From Pyrobaculum sp. 3827-6 (lineage in GTDB: Archaea > Thermoproteota > Thermoprotei > Thermoproteales > Thermoproteaceae), in the NCBI RefSeq assembly GCF_025641885.1, contig NZ_JAOTQN010000005.1:62001-126000 (forward strand): a DNA stretch of 64,000 nt. The letters run 5' to 3'. Position 1 is the stretch's first letter; each line of letters starts with the position of its first letter. Below are positions 18,653 to 26,861 of this stretch, piece by piece. The translations under genes and the position numbers were made by a program. Below the pieces are notes generated by a model, which was given only the letters and a program-made list of their open reading frames with translations, made no database searches and was not told where the DNA came from.

Positions 18653-18880
18653 CTACATTCTTCCTGACTTACAATCGGACATTCTTCCTGAATCAGGAAA
18701 TTTGTACGACGTCGAGTCAGGAAAAATGTCTAACGTGTTCTTGTGGCGTCTGGCATAATGTAGAATTGTCAGCACGCCCAAGAAGTTGAAAGAGAAAAAC
18801 GCCGAGACCAGTTCCAAAACTAAAAATATTGGAATTGACAAAGGCGAGATTAGCGCAGTTAGACATACGCCATACGTCAA
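18653..18880 (-). CDS. Possible small two-span membrane protein running into dyad C
   Basis: 75 codons from a TTG at 18880. The first ~45 residues are hydrophobic and could form two membrane spans (TALISPLSIPIFLVLEL and AFFSFNFLGVLTIL), followed by a basic HYARRHKN. The last ~25 codons are the dyad itself read as coding (IFPDSTSYKFPDSGRM). The composition of the first part is AT-rich and membrane-like, but there is no clear promoter. It may be real with a recruited tail, or chance. Confidence 0.28.
   Translation of the reverse strand: MTYGVCLTALISPLSIPIFLVLELVSAFFSFNFLGVLTILHYARRHKNTLDIFPDSTSYKFPDSGRMSDCKSGRM
18655..18729. repeat. 75-bp four-half-site dyad, copy C
   Basis: Centred on 18692 with half-sites at 18655-18667, 18679-18691, 18693-18705 and 18717-18729, and the same 24-bp spacing within each pair. 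It lies 80 bp upstream of the secreted-protein ATG and about 55 bp upstream of its TATA box, where an activator might bind. The box CGTACGGCGTAGAAA (18620-18634) lies 20 bp from it, repeating the arrangement next to copy B. Confidence 0.85.
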
Positions 18881-18967
18881 TCCATAAATTGGGGGGTGTT
18901 TATGCGCCCATGGGCAAGCTGGCGCCCGCCCCGCCTCCCGCGAGGACTCCGGGAGGCGACGCTGTGT

Positions 18968-19290
18968 CTAATATGCGCTTGCAGAAGGGGCGGCGCGGAA
19001 CCCTCCGGGTAGCCCCGTCCCGGAAACAACCAGGACCCTCAGGCCCCCAAGGATGCCCAGAGAGAAGAAAGGGGGCATAAGCCCCTCCTCCCACAGAGAC
19101 TTAAAAACCCTAAAATGCAACTCGTCGGTAAAAAGACTCCTCACACAGACCCAATCCCCCCGGCCGAGACACGCCTCCAAGGCGGCCAGGGGGTCAGTCC
19201 CCCCTAACCACCCCGCCATAGAGATCCGCCCCATCCAAAGACACCATGTCGTACACGTACACCACCTTAACCACCCTCCTTTACTTCAAC
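18968..19290 (-). pseudogene. Possible decayed small gene
   Basis: On the minus strand a coding-like stretch VVYVYDMVSLDGADLYGGVV (from about 19270) shifts frame in the GGGGGG run near 19205 into DPLAALEACLGRGDWVCVRS and FTDELHFRVFKSLWEEGLMP. A TTTTTTAAATA box lies near 19316-19325, at a suitable distance for the first frame. No family is recognised. It shares its promoter region with the rightward 43-aa gene. Confidence 0.3.
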
Positions 19291-19345
19291 ACCTGCATAA
19301 CAACGCCCACACACCTATTTAAAAAACTTTAGACGCCAAAACGGC

Positions 19346-19477
19346 ATGCAAGAGCCAAAAGAACCAGAGCACAAGAACTCCGCAATGTCGCAAATATTTT
19401 ACAAATACACACAGCAGATAGCGCGGACCGGAGCTGCGGACGTCGTGTCAAGATATCTAGCCTTTACAAAGATTTAA
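19346..19477 (+). CDS. 43-aa small protein with a canonical promoter
   Basis: ATG at 19346 opens a 43-codon frame ending TAA at 19477. The TATA box CTATTTAAAAAAC (19314-19326) is centred about 25 nt upstream, the usual spacing for leaderless Pyrobaculum genes. The product has a charged start (MQEPKEPEHKNS) and an amphipathic remainder (SQIFYKYTQQIARTGAADVV). No function is known; the spacing of promoter and start is the main support. It precedes the PaREP2-like gene by about 50 bp. Confidence 0.5.
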   Translation: MQEPKEPEHKNSAMSQIFYKYTQQIARTGAADVVSRYLAFTKI

Positions 19478-19527
19478 AGCGGGTAGATTGCCGCGATACC
19501 GATATATAGGTGGGCGGTCTTACGTCT

Positions 19528-20577
19528 GTGTTCACAGTGGAGTTGGAAAAGGTCGAGCTGGGAGGCAGGGCTCCCAGGGCCGTCCTCCTATTTAGAGACG
19601 AGGGCGGAGCTGAGGCGGCTCGGATAACCCTCTACTGGCACCAGGGCAAGCTCTTCGCCAAGTACAAGGGCTCCCGGGAGGGGGCTGAGCGCCTCGCGTC
19701 GATACTCAGAGCAATGGGAGGCGAGGCCGCGGCGAGGCAGTACGGCGGGAGCTGGTACGTAGTCCTCACCACAAACCAGGTGCTAGCCGTGAGAGACCCG
19801 GCGTGGGCCGGCGCCGTGAGGCAGTTCCTAGACAAGCTCCGCCAGGCGGGGGCCATAGACGAGGCCAGACACAAGTCGCTAGTCGGCAGGCTGGAGGAGG
19901 CCAGCGCCCCCACACTCGCCGGAGTCCGCTTCGCGGTGAGCATCGAGAAGTCGGGCAGACTCTCCGCGGTACACAAGCCCAGAAGCGAGGCGCGGTTCGC
20001 CGAGGCGGTGGAGAGGCTCCGGGGCTACGGCCTAGCAGAGGGCCTCCACTTCACAGCCGGCAGAACCCCCAGCGGCCGGTTCTACATACGCCTCACCAGA
20101 CTAGGCCTCCTGGAGGTGGCCAGGAGGGCAGGCGCGGGAGATCCAGAGGCGGCGCGCTTCATAAAACAGCTGAGGCAAAAAGCCGGGGAGCTAGGCGTAG
20201 CCGACGCAGTGCCGCCCCCAGCCTCGAGAAGGCTACCCCTCGCCGTCAACACGGGGGGCGCCGCCGCCGTCGTCAAGAAGCTCGCCGCGGAAATCGACGC
20301 GGGGCGCCTAAGGATTACCGCGGAGTACGAATCGGCAGGAGCGCCGGGCGCCCTCGCCATAACCTTCAGATGGGAAAAAACCACCGGGGGATACGCCGCC
20401 AGGGCCGAGGTACGCGTCTCAGACCCCACCAAAGCCGCCATACTCAAGGCGCTGGTAGGAGACTACCCAGCCACCCGGGGGAAGGCAAAGCTCACTATGC
20501 GCCACCTAGAGCGCCTAAGAGAATTCGAGGGAATAGCCCAGGTGGTAGACAGCTGGCTAGCCACAAAAAACCAGTAA
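19528..20577 (+). CDS. PaREP2-like Pyrobaculum repeat-family protein
   Basis: 349 aa from the GTG at 19528, about 25 nt below GATATATAGG (19499-19508); the frame is also open to a GTG at 19510. The repeated pattern of a basic strand, KLFAKYKGSREGAERLASIL and GGEAAARQYGGSWYVVL resembles the PaRep2b family described in P. aerophilum, whose members are often degenerate and have no known function. A related strand-helix unit appears again near the C terminus (DAGRLRITAEYESAGAPGAL). No catalytic motif is visible. Assignment is from remembered family style and is tentative. Confidence 0.5.
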   Translation: MFTVELEKVELGGRAPRAVLLFRDEGGAEAARITLYWHQGKLFAKYKGSREGAERLASILRAMGGEAAARQYGGSWYVVLTTNQVLAVRDPAWAGAVRQFLDKLRQAGAIDEARHKSLVGRLEEASAPTLAGVRFAVSIEKSGRLSAVHKPRSEARFAEAVERLRGYGLAEGLHFTAGRTPSGRFYIRLTRLGLLEVARRAGAGDPEAARFIKQLRQKAGELGVADAVPPPASRRLPLAVNTGGAAAVVKKLAAEIDAGRLRITAEYESAGAPGALAITFRWEKTTGGYAARAEVRVSDPTKAAILKALVGDYPATRGKAKLTMRHLERLREFEGIAQVVDSWLATKNQ

Positions 20578-20897
20578 ACACCCCCGCCGCCCCCACCCCA
20601 CACAGCCACCACGCAACCACCTCAAGCAGACAGGACAAAACAGCCCGGTGGCAGACACACGGCAGACGCAGAGGCCCCGGCGGCCGACCCCACAAGCCTC
20701 TGAGGCCGAAGCCACCGACGGGCCACGGTAGTGGAAATAAAGACAGGGACCTCCGCACTAGACGGCCCCCGCCGACACGTCGGGCAGGAGGATAGGCAAC
20801 GCCGCCCCAAACAGAGACAGCCAGCTACGTAGCCAAAGACACCTCCATACGCGCCGGCCGAAAGATTAAGTTTATAACCAGCAACGGATACCCTACA
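20578..20897. other. 320-bp intergenic stretch, C/A-rich
   Basis: No gene, RNA or repeat could be recognised. The last 30 bp contain AAGTTTATAACC (about 20868-20879), the TATA region of the downstream coiled-coil gene. Confidence 0.6.
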
Positions 20898-21590
20898 GTG
20901 GTCAACGTCGATGTTGTAATCAGCTCGCTCATAGCCCAGGCGCCGCTTGTCGCCGCCGCAGTTGTCGTGCTGTACTACACACTCGACAGAAAGATAGAGG
21001 ATGTAAAAAACAAACTCAGTAAGGAAATTGACTCCGTGAGGGGGGAGCTAGGCGGCCGCATCGACAGCCTAAAGGAGCATATCCATGGGCTGGAGACGCG
21101 AGTCGAGAATCTCGAAGGGCGTGTAGATAGAATTGAGAACCGCATCAGCAATCTCGAGAGGCGTATTGACGTGCTTGAGACCCGTGTTGGGGAGGTGGCC
21201 AGGGGCCTTCTGGAGTTTAGAGAGGCTTTCTACAGCTACCAAAACACCCTCATCGACTTCCTCGCGGCTAAGGGAGTGGTGACGGAGCCTGAGGCTGTGC
21301 TTCTACGGGGGGCTTTGAAGACCCTCGCCCCCGCCGCCAGGTCGAGGTACTACACAGAGGAGGTGAGGAAAAGGCTTCTAGACCTCCTCGACAAGGAGAT
21401 CAGAGACTACACCTGGGACGACGTGGCTGAGCTTGAGAAGATTGCAGAAGCCATAGACAAGGAGGCGCGGGAGACGGGAAGAGAAGACCTAATCAAATAC
21501 TACCCCAAACTAATGATGTACATAGCAGTAGTAAGAGGACTGCTGAGGAGGAGGGAAATGGAAAAGAAGGAAAAACAAACAAAGGAATAG
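20898..21590 (+). CDS. Membrane-anchored coiled-coil protein
   Basis: 230 aa from the GTG at 20898, about 24 nt below GTTTATAA. The N terminus has a hydrophobic span (LIAQAPLVAAAVVVLYYTL). Residues about 35-110 form an uninterrupted coiled coil with heptads built of repeated 7- and 11-residue units such as LETRVENLEGRVDRIENRI. A helical C-terminal domain (LLRGALKTLAPAARSRYYTE) and a very basic tail follow. Similar proteins are numerous in Thermoproteales and have no assigned function. The coiled coil implies oligomerisation at the membrane. Confidence 0.65.
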   Translation: MVNVDVVISSLIAQAPLVAAAVVVLYYTLDRKIEDVKNKLSKEIDSVRGELGGRIDSLKEHIHGLETRVENLEGRVDRIENRISNLERRIDVLETRVGEVARGLLEFREAFYSYQNTLIDFLAAKGVVTEPEAVLLRGALKTLAPAARSRYYTEEVRKRLLDLLDKEIRDYTWDDVAELEKIAEAIDKEARETGREDLIKYYPKLMMYIAVVRGLLRRREMEKKEKQTKE

Positions 21591-21753
21591 ACAGCCCCCT
21601 CCCCGCCCACCCCCACGCCGCCTCCGAAATCCCTCGCCGCGGCGTATCCATCTACTCCACCCACAACTGGTAGCCTCCCCACCGCCCACAGACGCGCCCC
21701 AGCCGCCACGTCGGCGAGAAGCGCCGCGTTACGAGTTTTAGATATAGGCGGCG

Positions 21754-22093
21754 TCACGGCGTTGTTACCCTCAGCCGCAGTCCGAGGGCACCTGCGGCCT
21801 CCGCTATTACGTCGAAATCCCTATCTCTCGCCGCCAGCTCCTTGCCGCGGTTTATCACCACAGCCGCCACCAGCAGGTCAGAAAACGTCTGCGGCCTGCC
21901 CAGGCCGATCAGCGCCAGCTGTAGTCTATGCGCCACTATGTAGTCCTCATAGATGGGGGAAAATCACGCCCCCCGAGAAGTGCTTATAATAAATGATCCT
22001 GGGGTATTCTACTAGTGTGACGGCCGTTATATCCTCCACAACAGGTCTCCGCGCCCTTACTCTCTCAATTACGGCACTTGTGTCCAATATCAC
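21754..22093 (-). pseudogene. vapC: vapC PIN-domain toxin with a frameshift
   Basis: GTG at 22093 starts VILDTSAVIERVRARRPV (first PIN Asp); the frame reaches a premature TGA near 21953 just after GGVIFPHL. One base must be skipped in the CCCCC run near 21961 to continue IYEDYIVAHRLQLALIGL, TFSDLLVAAVVI (Asp) and LAARDRDFDVIAE (Asp) to the stop at 21754. All catalytic acids are otherwise in place, so either the gene was inactivated recently or the run length is misread. The GTG overlaps the vapB stop. Confidence 0.7.
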
Positions 22094-22300
22094 AGCGGTA
22101 GCCTCTCCCTCTCCCGCGCCTCAAGGGCCTCCACGTCGACCGCCTCCAGATCCTCGACCAAGCCCTCAGGCCCTATGCCGAGCCTCTTCCTGAGCTCCTG
22201 CACCGGGACCCCCCAGCCTCTTAACAACCTCCTCCACAACTCTTCTAAACTCCTCCTCGTCAATCCAAGGCGGGATGCTCACAGCCGCCGTTTTGCCCAC
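22090..22300 (-). pseudogene. vapB: vapB antitoxin with a frameshift
   Basis: From GTG 22300 the product is VGKTAAVSIPPWIDEEEF then RRVVEEVVKRLG, a typical short basic strand followed by helices. A run of six C (22209-22214; G on the coding strand) throws it out of frame; dropping one base gives VPVQELRKRLGIGPEGLVED and ends at 22090 on the vapC start. Both members of the pair are therefore broken in homopolymers. Confidence 0.62.
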
Positions 22301-23049
22301 GGCCAAACCCCACCCAGCTAATTTAAAAGTTTCTCTCTCCATTGGGAGGGCGGCGGGGCCTAGAAGTCCGGCACGCTGTCCAACGCCGACGCGGCTTCTC
22401 AATACGCCGGGAAGTTACGGAGAGGTCTCCAGACATAGGGAGAGCTCCGTGTGACTACTAAACGACGGCCCAGAGGCTCCCCACATACACCCAAGTGCCG
22501 CCGGGTGTACCTGCGCCATCACACAGCCGTGGACCCGGGCAACCTTGCTGTCGGCGAGCACCGGCTCGGCTACAGACAACAAGCCCCTCTGGCGATCTTC
22601 GAATAAGAGCCCCCTTCTCCGTTTAGGTATATCATAGGCTTCTGCTCTCAGGCAGAGACGTGGATGTAGTCGCGGTCCGTAGGAGCGTGGGATAGGCAGA
22701 CGACCCTCGGCGCAGATCGCCGCGGAAAAAAATAGCGCAGAGGCTAGGTACGAGGCACCGCCCCACACCCTCCAAGTCTGTGCAACCGCCAGCCGCACAG
22801 CCGAGCACTCCCGCGAAAAGACCCCCCGCCGAGACCGTCGCACAGTCATGGAGGCACAGCGCCGGCTTGATCAGACAGGGCACCTCCCTGTTGACGATGC
22901 ACCACGTTGACGCCCGCCCCACGGCGTGTGGCGTGATACCGAGGCCGAAGTATTGAAAGATAGTCTAGGTAGGGGCAGACGCGCCACGCGGCGCCTGTCG
23001 AAAACGGCGGAGGTGGGAAAGGTTTAAAACTCTCTCCACAGTTACAGAC
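22301..23049. other. 750-bp stretch without a recognisable gene
   Basis: Several open frames exist on the minus strand (for example 22415-22849 and 22632-22922), but none has convincing composition, start signals or motifs. The last 40 bp contain GTTTAAAAC (23021-23029), the promoter of the PaREP1-like gene. It may hold older, heavily decayed genes. Confidence 0.5.
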
Positions 23050-23532
23050 GTGCTCTCTCTCACAAAGCCCTGGGTGGATTTAGAAAAGTACCAGCGAGAT
23101 CGCCTAAAGGAGGCTACGTACGAGGCAGAACTCGCGGAGGAGTTTCTAAAAAACGGCCTCCTTCGAAACGCCGCCGGCAAGGCGTTTCAAGCAGTCAAGG
23201 CCTACCTGGCGGCCGTAGCCGCGGCGCAGAGAGATAAGGTAGTAGCCGCCTTCCCAGGCAGGCGCAGGCTCGGACCCAACAAAATCGTGGAGAGGGGAGA
23301 GTGGATAATTGCCACAATGCCCACGTCTAGAATGCGGGAAGTGGCGGCTCTAGTCGGCGACAGAGAGCTACGGCTAATAGTCGAGCTCGCCCTGAACCTA
23401 CACGAGTTCCAATACAACGGCCTAGACAGAGACGCCGAGGCGTCCAGATACGCCAGCGAGGATATGGTAAAAAGAGACGTAGAGGAGGTAGTGTCCTATA
23501 TCAAAAGAGCGGCGTCCAGCCCACAGTCTTAA
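23050..23532 (+). CDS. PaREP1-family protein
   Basis: 160 aa from the GTG at 23050, about 25 nt below GTTTAAAAC. The pattern WVDLEKYQRDRLKEATYEAE, LAEEFLKNGLLRNAAGKAFQ and AVKAYLAAVAA is characteristic of the PaREP1/PaREP8 family of Thermoproteales: HEPN-like all-helical proteins often found near toxin-antitoxin and nucleotidyltransferase genes. It lacks an obvious R-x4-6-H RNase motif in the C-terminal helix, so RNase activity is not claimed. It converges on the toxin-like array. Confidence 0.7.
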   Translation: MLSLTKPWVDLEKYQRDRLKEATYEAELAEEFLKNGLLRNAAGKAFQAVKAYLAAVAAAQRDKVVAAFPGRRRLGPNKIVERGEWIIATMPTSRMREVAALVGDRELRLIVELALNLHEFQYNGLDRDAEASRYASEDMVKRDVEEVVSYIKRAASSPQS

Positions 23533-23709
23533 CACGGAGCCTCTAAAGGCCCCCCCGGCCCACTCCAACACCCTATCAGCGAGCTCCTCAACTAACCTAC
23601 TTACTCTTTCAACACCTCTGCTTCGCCCCCACGTAGCCCAGCCCTCGTAGAAGTTTACATACACGGCATTCCAAGCGTCGTGCACCCAACCGCCCAGCCC
23701 CGCCGGCAT
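23422..23709 (-). CDS. Possible small protein downstream of the toxin array
   Basis: An open frame from ATG 23709 gives an amphipathic, Trp-rich start (GGWVHDAWNAVYVNFYEGWA) and a helix VSRLVEELADRVLEWAGG. Its second half is antisense to the PaREP1-like gene, so at best only the first ~58 residues are independent. No homologue or promoter is recognised. Confidence 0.25.
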   Translation of the reverse strand: MPAGLGGWVHDAWNAVYVNFYEGWATWGRSRGVERVSRLVEELADRVLEWAGGAFRGSVLRLWAGRRSFDIGHYLLYVSFYHILAGVSGRLGVSV

Positions 23710-23749
23710 TTAGACGCCCGACGGCAGGCACCGCCGCCCCCAAATCCTC

Positions 23750-24373
23750 TCACCAGCCCGGCGCAGATCCCCCTACAGAGTACTTACCTACGACGGAATC
23801 TGCCGCCTCCTTCACAGCGCCGTAGCGACTCCGGCTATGGCTGTCAATATACACGCCGTAGATCCTCTCGGCCACGTTAACATCCATAAGTTTTCCAAGA
23901 GTGGTGTCAAATATAAAAAACGCCGCCCGGCCTCTATCGGCGAGGACAACCACGAACTTAACAGGCACATCCCTAGGATCGCCGACTTTCAGAACCGCCA
24001 AAGACGGCCTCGCCGAGAAGGCTGAGCTAACCCTCCCACCCTCAACACCGCCGCCGTTAAACGCAGATACTAAAGCCGCCACGTAGCCGGGATCCTCTTT
24101 AAGAAGTCTAGCCAAGGCGCCGGCGCGCTCCGCCAACTCGCCCAGCTTCAAATCAGCGGGACCCCCCACGCCCTCCATGTTCTTAACCTCGCCGATAACC
24201 AGCATGTCCGGCACCACACCCAAAAAATCAAGCCGAGGTGCTTGAGGATCGAGCCGTATAAGCACAGAAGAACCCCAGTCGCTACCAACCCCCTTTACGA
24301 AGTCGCGTTCTGGATTAGGTATCGTCACCTCGGCGCCGATACGCGCCGGACTAACGCCCACCAGCTCAGGCAT
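23750..24373 (-). CDS. Orphan class A C-terminal cassette with nuclease-like D...ExK signature
   Basis: 207 aa, starting at ATG 24373. It is homologous to the last ~230 residues of the giant protein 29161-32130. Asp49 (RLDFLG) and Glu62-x-Lys64 (IGEVKNMEG) form a D-x12-E-x-K pattern, as in PD-(D/E)XK nucleases, followed by a helix ELAERAGALARLL and by NGGGVEGGRVSSAF and VKFVVVLAD, both conserved in all class A copies. Upstream of the ATG the matching frame is closed by TAA after FSVAI, so this is a detached domain without secretion signals. Last gene of the array; nuclease activity is inferred. Confidence 0.6.
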   Translation of the reverse strand: MPELVGVSPARIGAEVTIPNPERDFVKGVGSDWGSSVLIRLDPQAPRLDFLGVVPDMLVIGEVKNMEGVGGPADLKLGELAERAGALARLLKEDPGYVAALVSAFNGGGVEGGRVSSAFSARPSLAVLKVGDPRDVPVKFVVVLADRGRAAFFIFDTTLGKLMDVNVAERIYGVYIDSHSRSRYGAVKEAADSVVGKYSVGGSAPGW

Positions 24374-24496
24374 AATAGCTACAGAGAATTAGCCGCTGTC
24401 AGGACGCGTGAAGGTATAACCTCCCCCCAGCTCGCCGCCACGCGGTACCACACTTTCGGCCCGCGTCCCCCACCTAGAGGCGGACCAGCCCTTGGC

Positions 24497-25435
24497 CTAG
24501 CCCCCGGCGCCGATCCCCCGCGCCCCTCCGTAGACCTCGCCGCAGTCCACCTCTCTCAATCTGGCGAAGCCGCGAAACACCGGACTCGCCACCAGTCTAT
24601 ACTCCCACTTGTACAAAACCAGAGGCCACTTTAGGAGATACGCCGGATCTACCGGAGGCACGTATAGATACGGACATTCGCCTCTGTACCTCAGCTCAAA
24701 CAGCCCAACCCTCTTCACAAACTCCACAGCCCTCCTAAACCTCTCCCTAACCCACCTGACGGGGACCACAGGTATATGCGGGGCATACGGCGGCCCCCTC
24801 ACGTCGTAAACCGAGCCGCGGTAGGGCTCTTTTACAACAACACGGCCGCCGTCCCTAACGGCGAGGTATAGGCCGTCTTCCCAAATCAAAACCCACTCCC
24901 CCGTGTCGAGAGTGCCCAGCACGAGGTCCCACGCAATGTACTTATCCCCGCCCCGGCCCACAAGCCTCAAATAATCCCCCTCGGGCTCGACGATGCGGAA
25001 CTCCTCACCCACCAGGCCGCCAGAGCCGGGGTGCTTCTCTGCGGGGAGTATGGAGACTCTAAACCAGTCCCATCTCTTGTAAAAAGAGGGATTCGCCCGG
25101 TAGAAGAAGGCCAGCTTGACCGTGGGCGGGGCCTCGACAAATGACCTGCTTATCCCGGACACCGTGGGCCATAGTAGGAGGGGCCGCCCGTCCTCCGCCC
25201 ACGCCACGAATCTGCCCCAGCCCTCCCCAGTCCTTATAGGCACGGCGGGGGCGTCGGGGACCAAATAGCCCCTTATGTAGCCTATATGCGCCCTCCCCAC
25301 GTACAGCGGCCAGCTGTCGCGGAGCCTGGGCCGGAAATCCCAAGAGCCGTGCACGGAGGCCAGCACCCTGCACCTCCTCGGGCAATCACCCCCGCTGGGA
25401 CAACAGACGTCTACATATCTATAAGCGACAATCAT
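24497..25435 (-). CDS. Immunity-like paralogue, group 3
   Basis: 312 aa, no signal peptide or membrane span. A variable N-terminal part with CCPSGGDC and CRVLA leads to the module shared by all seven paralogues: GEEFRIVE, GDYLRLVGRGGDKYIAWDLV, LGTLDTGEWVLIWEDGLYLA and a PYRGSVYDVRGPP end (about residues 145-230). A C-terminal part contains LLKWPLV, also seen in its relatives. The start overlaps the preceding class A half-cassette as ATGA. Proposed cognate immunity protein for class A products; direct function unknown. Confidence 0.6.
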   Translation of the reverse strand: MIVAYRYVDVCCPSGGDCPRRCRVLASVHGSWDFRPRLRDSWPLYVGRAHIGYIRGYLVPDAPAVPIRTGEGWGRFVAWAEDGRPLLLWPTVSGISRSFVEAPPTVKLAFFYRANPSFYKRWDWFRVSILPAEKHPGSGGLVGEEFRIVEPEGDYLRLVGRGGDKYIAWDLVLGTLDTGEWVLIWEDGLYLAVRDGGRVVVKEPYRGSVYDVRGPPYAPHIPVVPVRWVRERFRRAVEFVKRVGLFELRYRGECPYLYVPPVDPAYLLKWPLVLYKWEYRLVASPVFRGFARLREVDCGEVYGGARGIGAGG

Positions 25436-25836
25436 TTCAAAAACTGCACCACAGGCGCGTATTTAGAATACTTATCAATCAGGTTGCCAACCATATCTGA
25501 AATACTCGAATAAAAATCTGCAATAGAAGACGGATCTCGTTGCGACAGCTGTCTGTAAGCCCGCCACGTCTCGTCGGCTACCCTCCTTAAATAGGCCGTG
25601 TCCAGCAGGCCCTCCGGCTTCGCGTCGTATACAAAGACAGCCGCCCTATCCACGTCAGCTAACACCACCACAAATTTAACCCTTTTTATTCTGTCAAACG
25701 GGGCGAGGTTAGGATCTGCGGCAAAGGCGCTACTCACCCGCCCACCCCCCGCCATCCGGCCGCCGTTAAAAGTAGAGACCAAGGCCACAAGAGCCCAGCA
25801 GTGTGGTTGCCAAAAAACTATTAACTTTGACAACAA
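25432..25836 (-). CDS. Truncated class A cassette (second half only)
   Basis: 134 aa from a TTG at 25836 that lies inside the end of the upstream paralogue. It matches the class A domain only from STFNGGRMAGGGRVSSAF onward, with RVKFVVVLADVDRAAVFVYD and the FLK end; the D...ExK half is missing. It is probably a remnant left by recombination, or a non-nuclease form. It overlaps the next immunity-like gene as ATGA, so the array spacing is kept although the domain is cut. Confidence 0.5.
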   Translation of the reverse strand: MLSKLIVFWQPHCWALVALVSTFNGGRMAGGGRVSSAFAADPNLAPFDRIKRVKFVVVLADVDRAAVFVYDAKPEGLLDTAYLRRVADETWRAYRQLSQRDPSSIADFYSSISDMVGNLIDKYSKYAPVVQFLK

Positions 25837-26861
25837 ATCCCAATATACAGAAGAAAGCCGTCGGTCACACCCACATCCCCCAGCCTAACAATCTCCACCA
25901 CAGCGCTCTCCGGCCTCACCAACGGCCACTTCAGCAGAGTGGTGTCCTCCACTACATTCGCCCCGTACTCCCTGGCATGTTTAAACGTGCGTGTGGGGAC
26001 CACCGGGTACGTGTACGCCTTTGGAGGACCTCTCACATCTACAAGAGAGCCGCCATACGGCTCTCTAACGACGACGCGGCCGCCCTCTCTAACAGCAGTG
26101 TAGAGGCCGTCCTCCCCCATCAAAACCCACTCCCCCGTGTCGAGAGTGCCGAGGACGAAATCCCACGCAATGTACTCATCCCCACCCCTACCCACTAGGC
26201 GTAGGTAGTCCGCGTCCAGCTCCACAATACGAAACTCCTCGCCCGTTAACCTGCCGGAACCCGGGAAACGGGGATCAGCGCCGTGGTAGACGGTGTTGAT
26301 AGGGGGTTTGCAAACTTCGCCGATGTCTTGTATAGTGTAATTTTTCCTCTTGTATTCATTAGCGCATTCCCCTTTATATCTTATGGAGAGCATAGCCGCG
26401 GTGATGTAGCTAATACCCTCATCAAGGGACAGCAGTACCGGTGGAGAGCCGCCTGAGTCCGGCACGAGAGCCACCCCACCCCCCGGCAGAAGGGCGTAGA
26501 CGCCGAGATATCTGCCGCCACTGACGTAGTCCCCGCCGATGAAGCGCGTCCAGCGAAACTCGCCGCCGCTTAGATAAGGGGCGGGAGGCGCCGGGTAGTC
26601 AGCCACAGGCGGAGGCCCGGACTCTGCGTAGATTAGATAAAGGCCGTCCTGCGCGGGTAGCACCACGTAGTGCCCTCCGCCGCCTTCTGTAAACAGCGCA
26701 AGCCCCCACGTTGAGACCCTTCTAAACATCTCCCTCCCCCCAGCCGGTGTGCGGACAAATCTAAAGCCGACCCTCCTCACGCCAGCCGTCAGCCCCAGCC
26801 CTCCCTCGAAAGAGAGAGCCTCCCCGCACCCGTCGCCGCAGACAATAACCTCGGGAATCAC
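25821..26861 (-). CDS. Immunity-like paralogue, group 3
   Basis: 346 aa, cytosolic. Begins MIPEVIVCGDGCGEALSF; the shared module is at about 205-290 (GEEFRIVELDADYLRLVGRG, AWDFVLGTLDTGEWVLMGED, GLYTAVREGGR). It is closest to 24497-25435, also with KWPLV near the end. The ATG overlaps the stop of the upstream half-cassette as ATGA. Together these two genes form a group that is interleaved with the truncated class A cassettes. Confidence 0.6.
   Translation of the reverse strand: MIPEVIVCGDGCGEALSFEGGLGLTAGVRRVGFRFVRTPAGGREMFRRVSTWGLALFTEGGGGHYVVLPAQDGLYLIYAESGPPPVADYPAPPAPYLSGGEFRWTRFIGGDYVSGGRYLGVYALLPGGGVALVPDSGGSPPVLLSLDEGISYITAAMLSIRYKGECANEYKRKNYTIQDIGEVCKPPINTVYHGADPRFPGSGRLTGEEFRIVELDADYLRLVGRGGDEYIAWDFVLGTLDTGEWVLMGEDGLYTAVREGGRVVVREPYGGSLVDVRGPPKAYTYPVVPTRTFKHAREYGANVVEDTTLLKWPLVRPESAVVEIVRLGDVGVTDGFLLYIGICCQS

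Noticed and set aside
17116-18729. The dyads read as an octapeptide-repeat coding sequence (24 bp = 8 codons; frames such as IFPDxxxY...FPDSGRM ending in a stop)
   Set aside because: The reading works on both strands because the DNA is symmetric, so the similar peptides follow from DNA conservation. Copies lie between genes and at promoter distance, which fits a DNA site better. The candidate ORF at 18653-18880 is kept only with low confidence.
17116-18729. CRISPR repeats
   Set aside because: There are only three copies, each an internal dyad, with unequal long spacing and coding DNA between them; no leader or cas genes are present.
20898-21590. Chemotaxis receptor or SMC-like protein
   Set aside because: It has an anchor and coiled coil but no methyl-accepting tip, hinge or ATPase motif.
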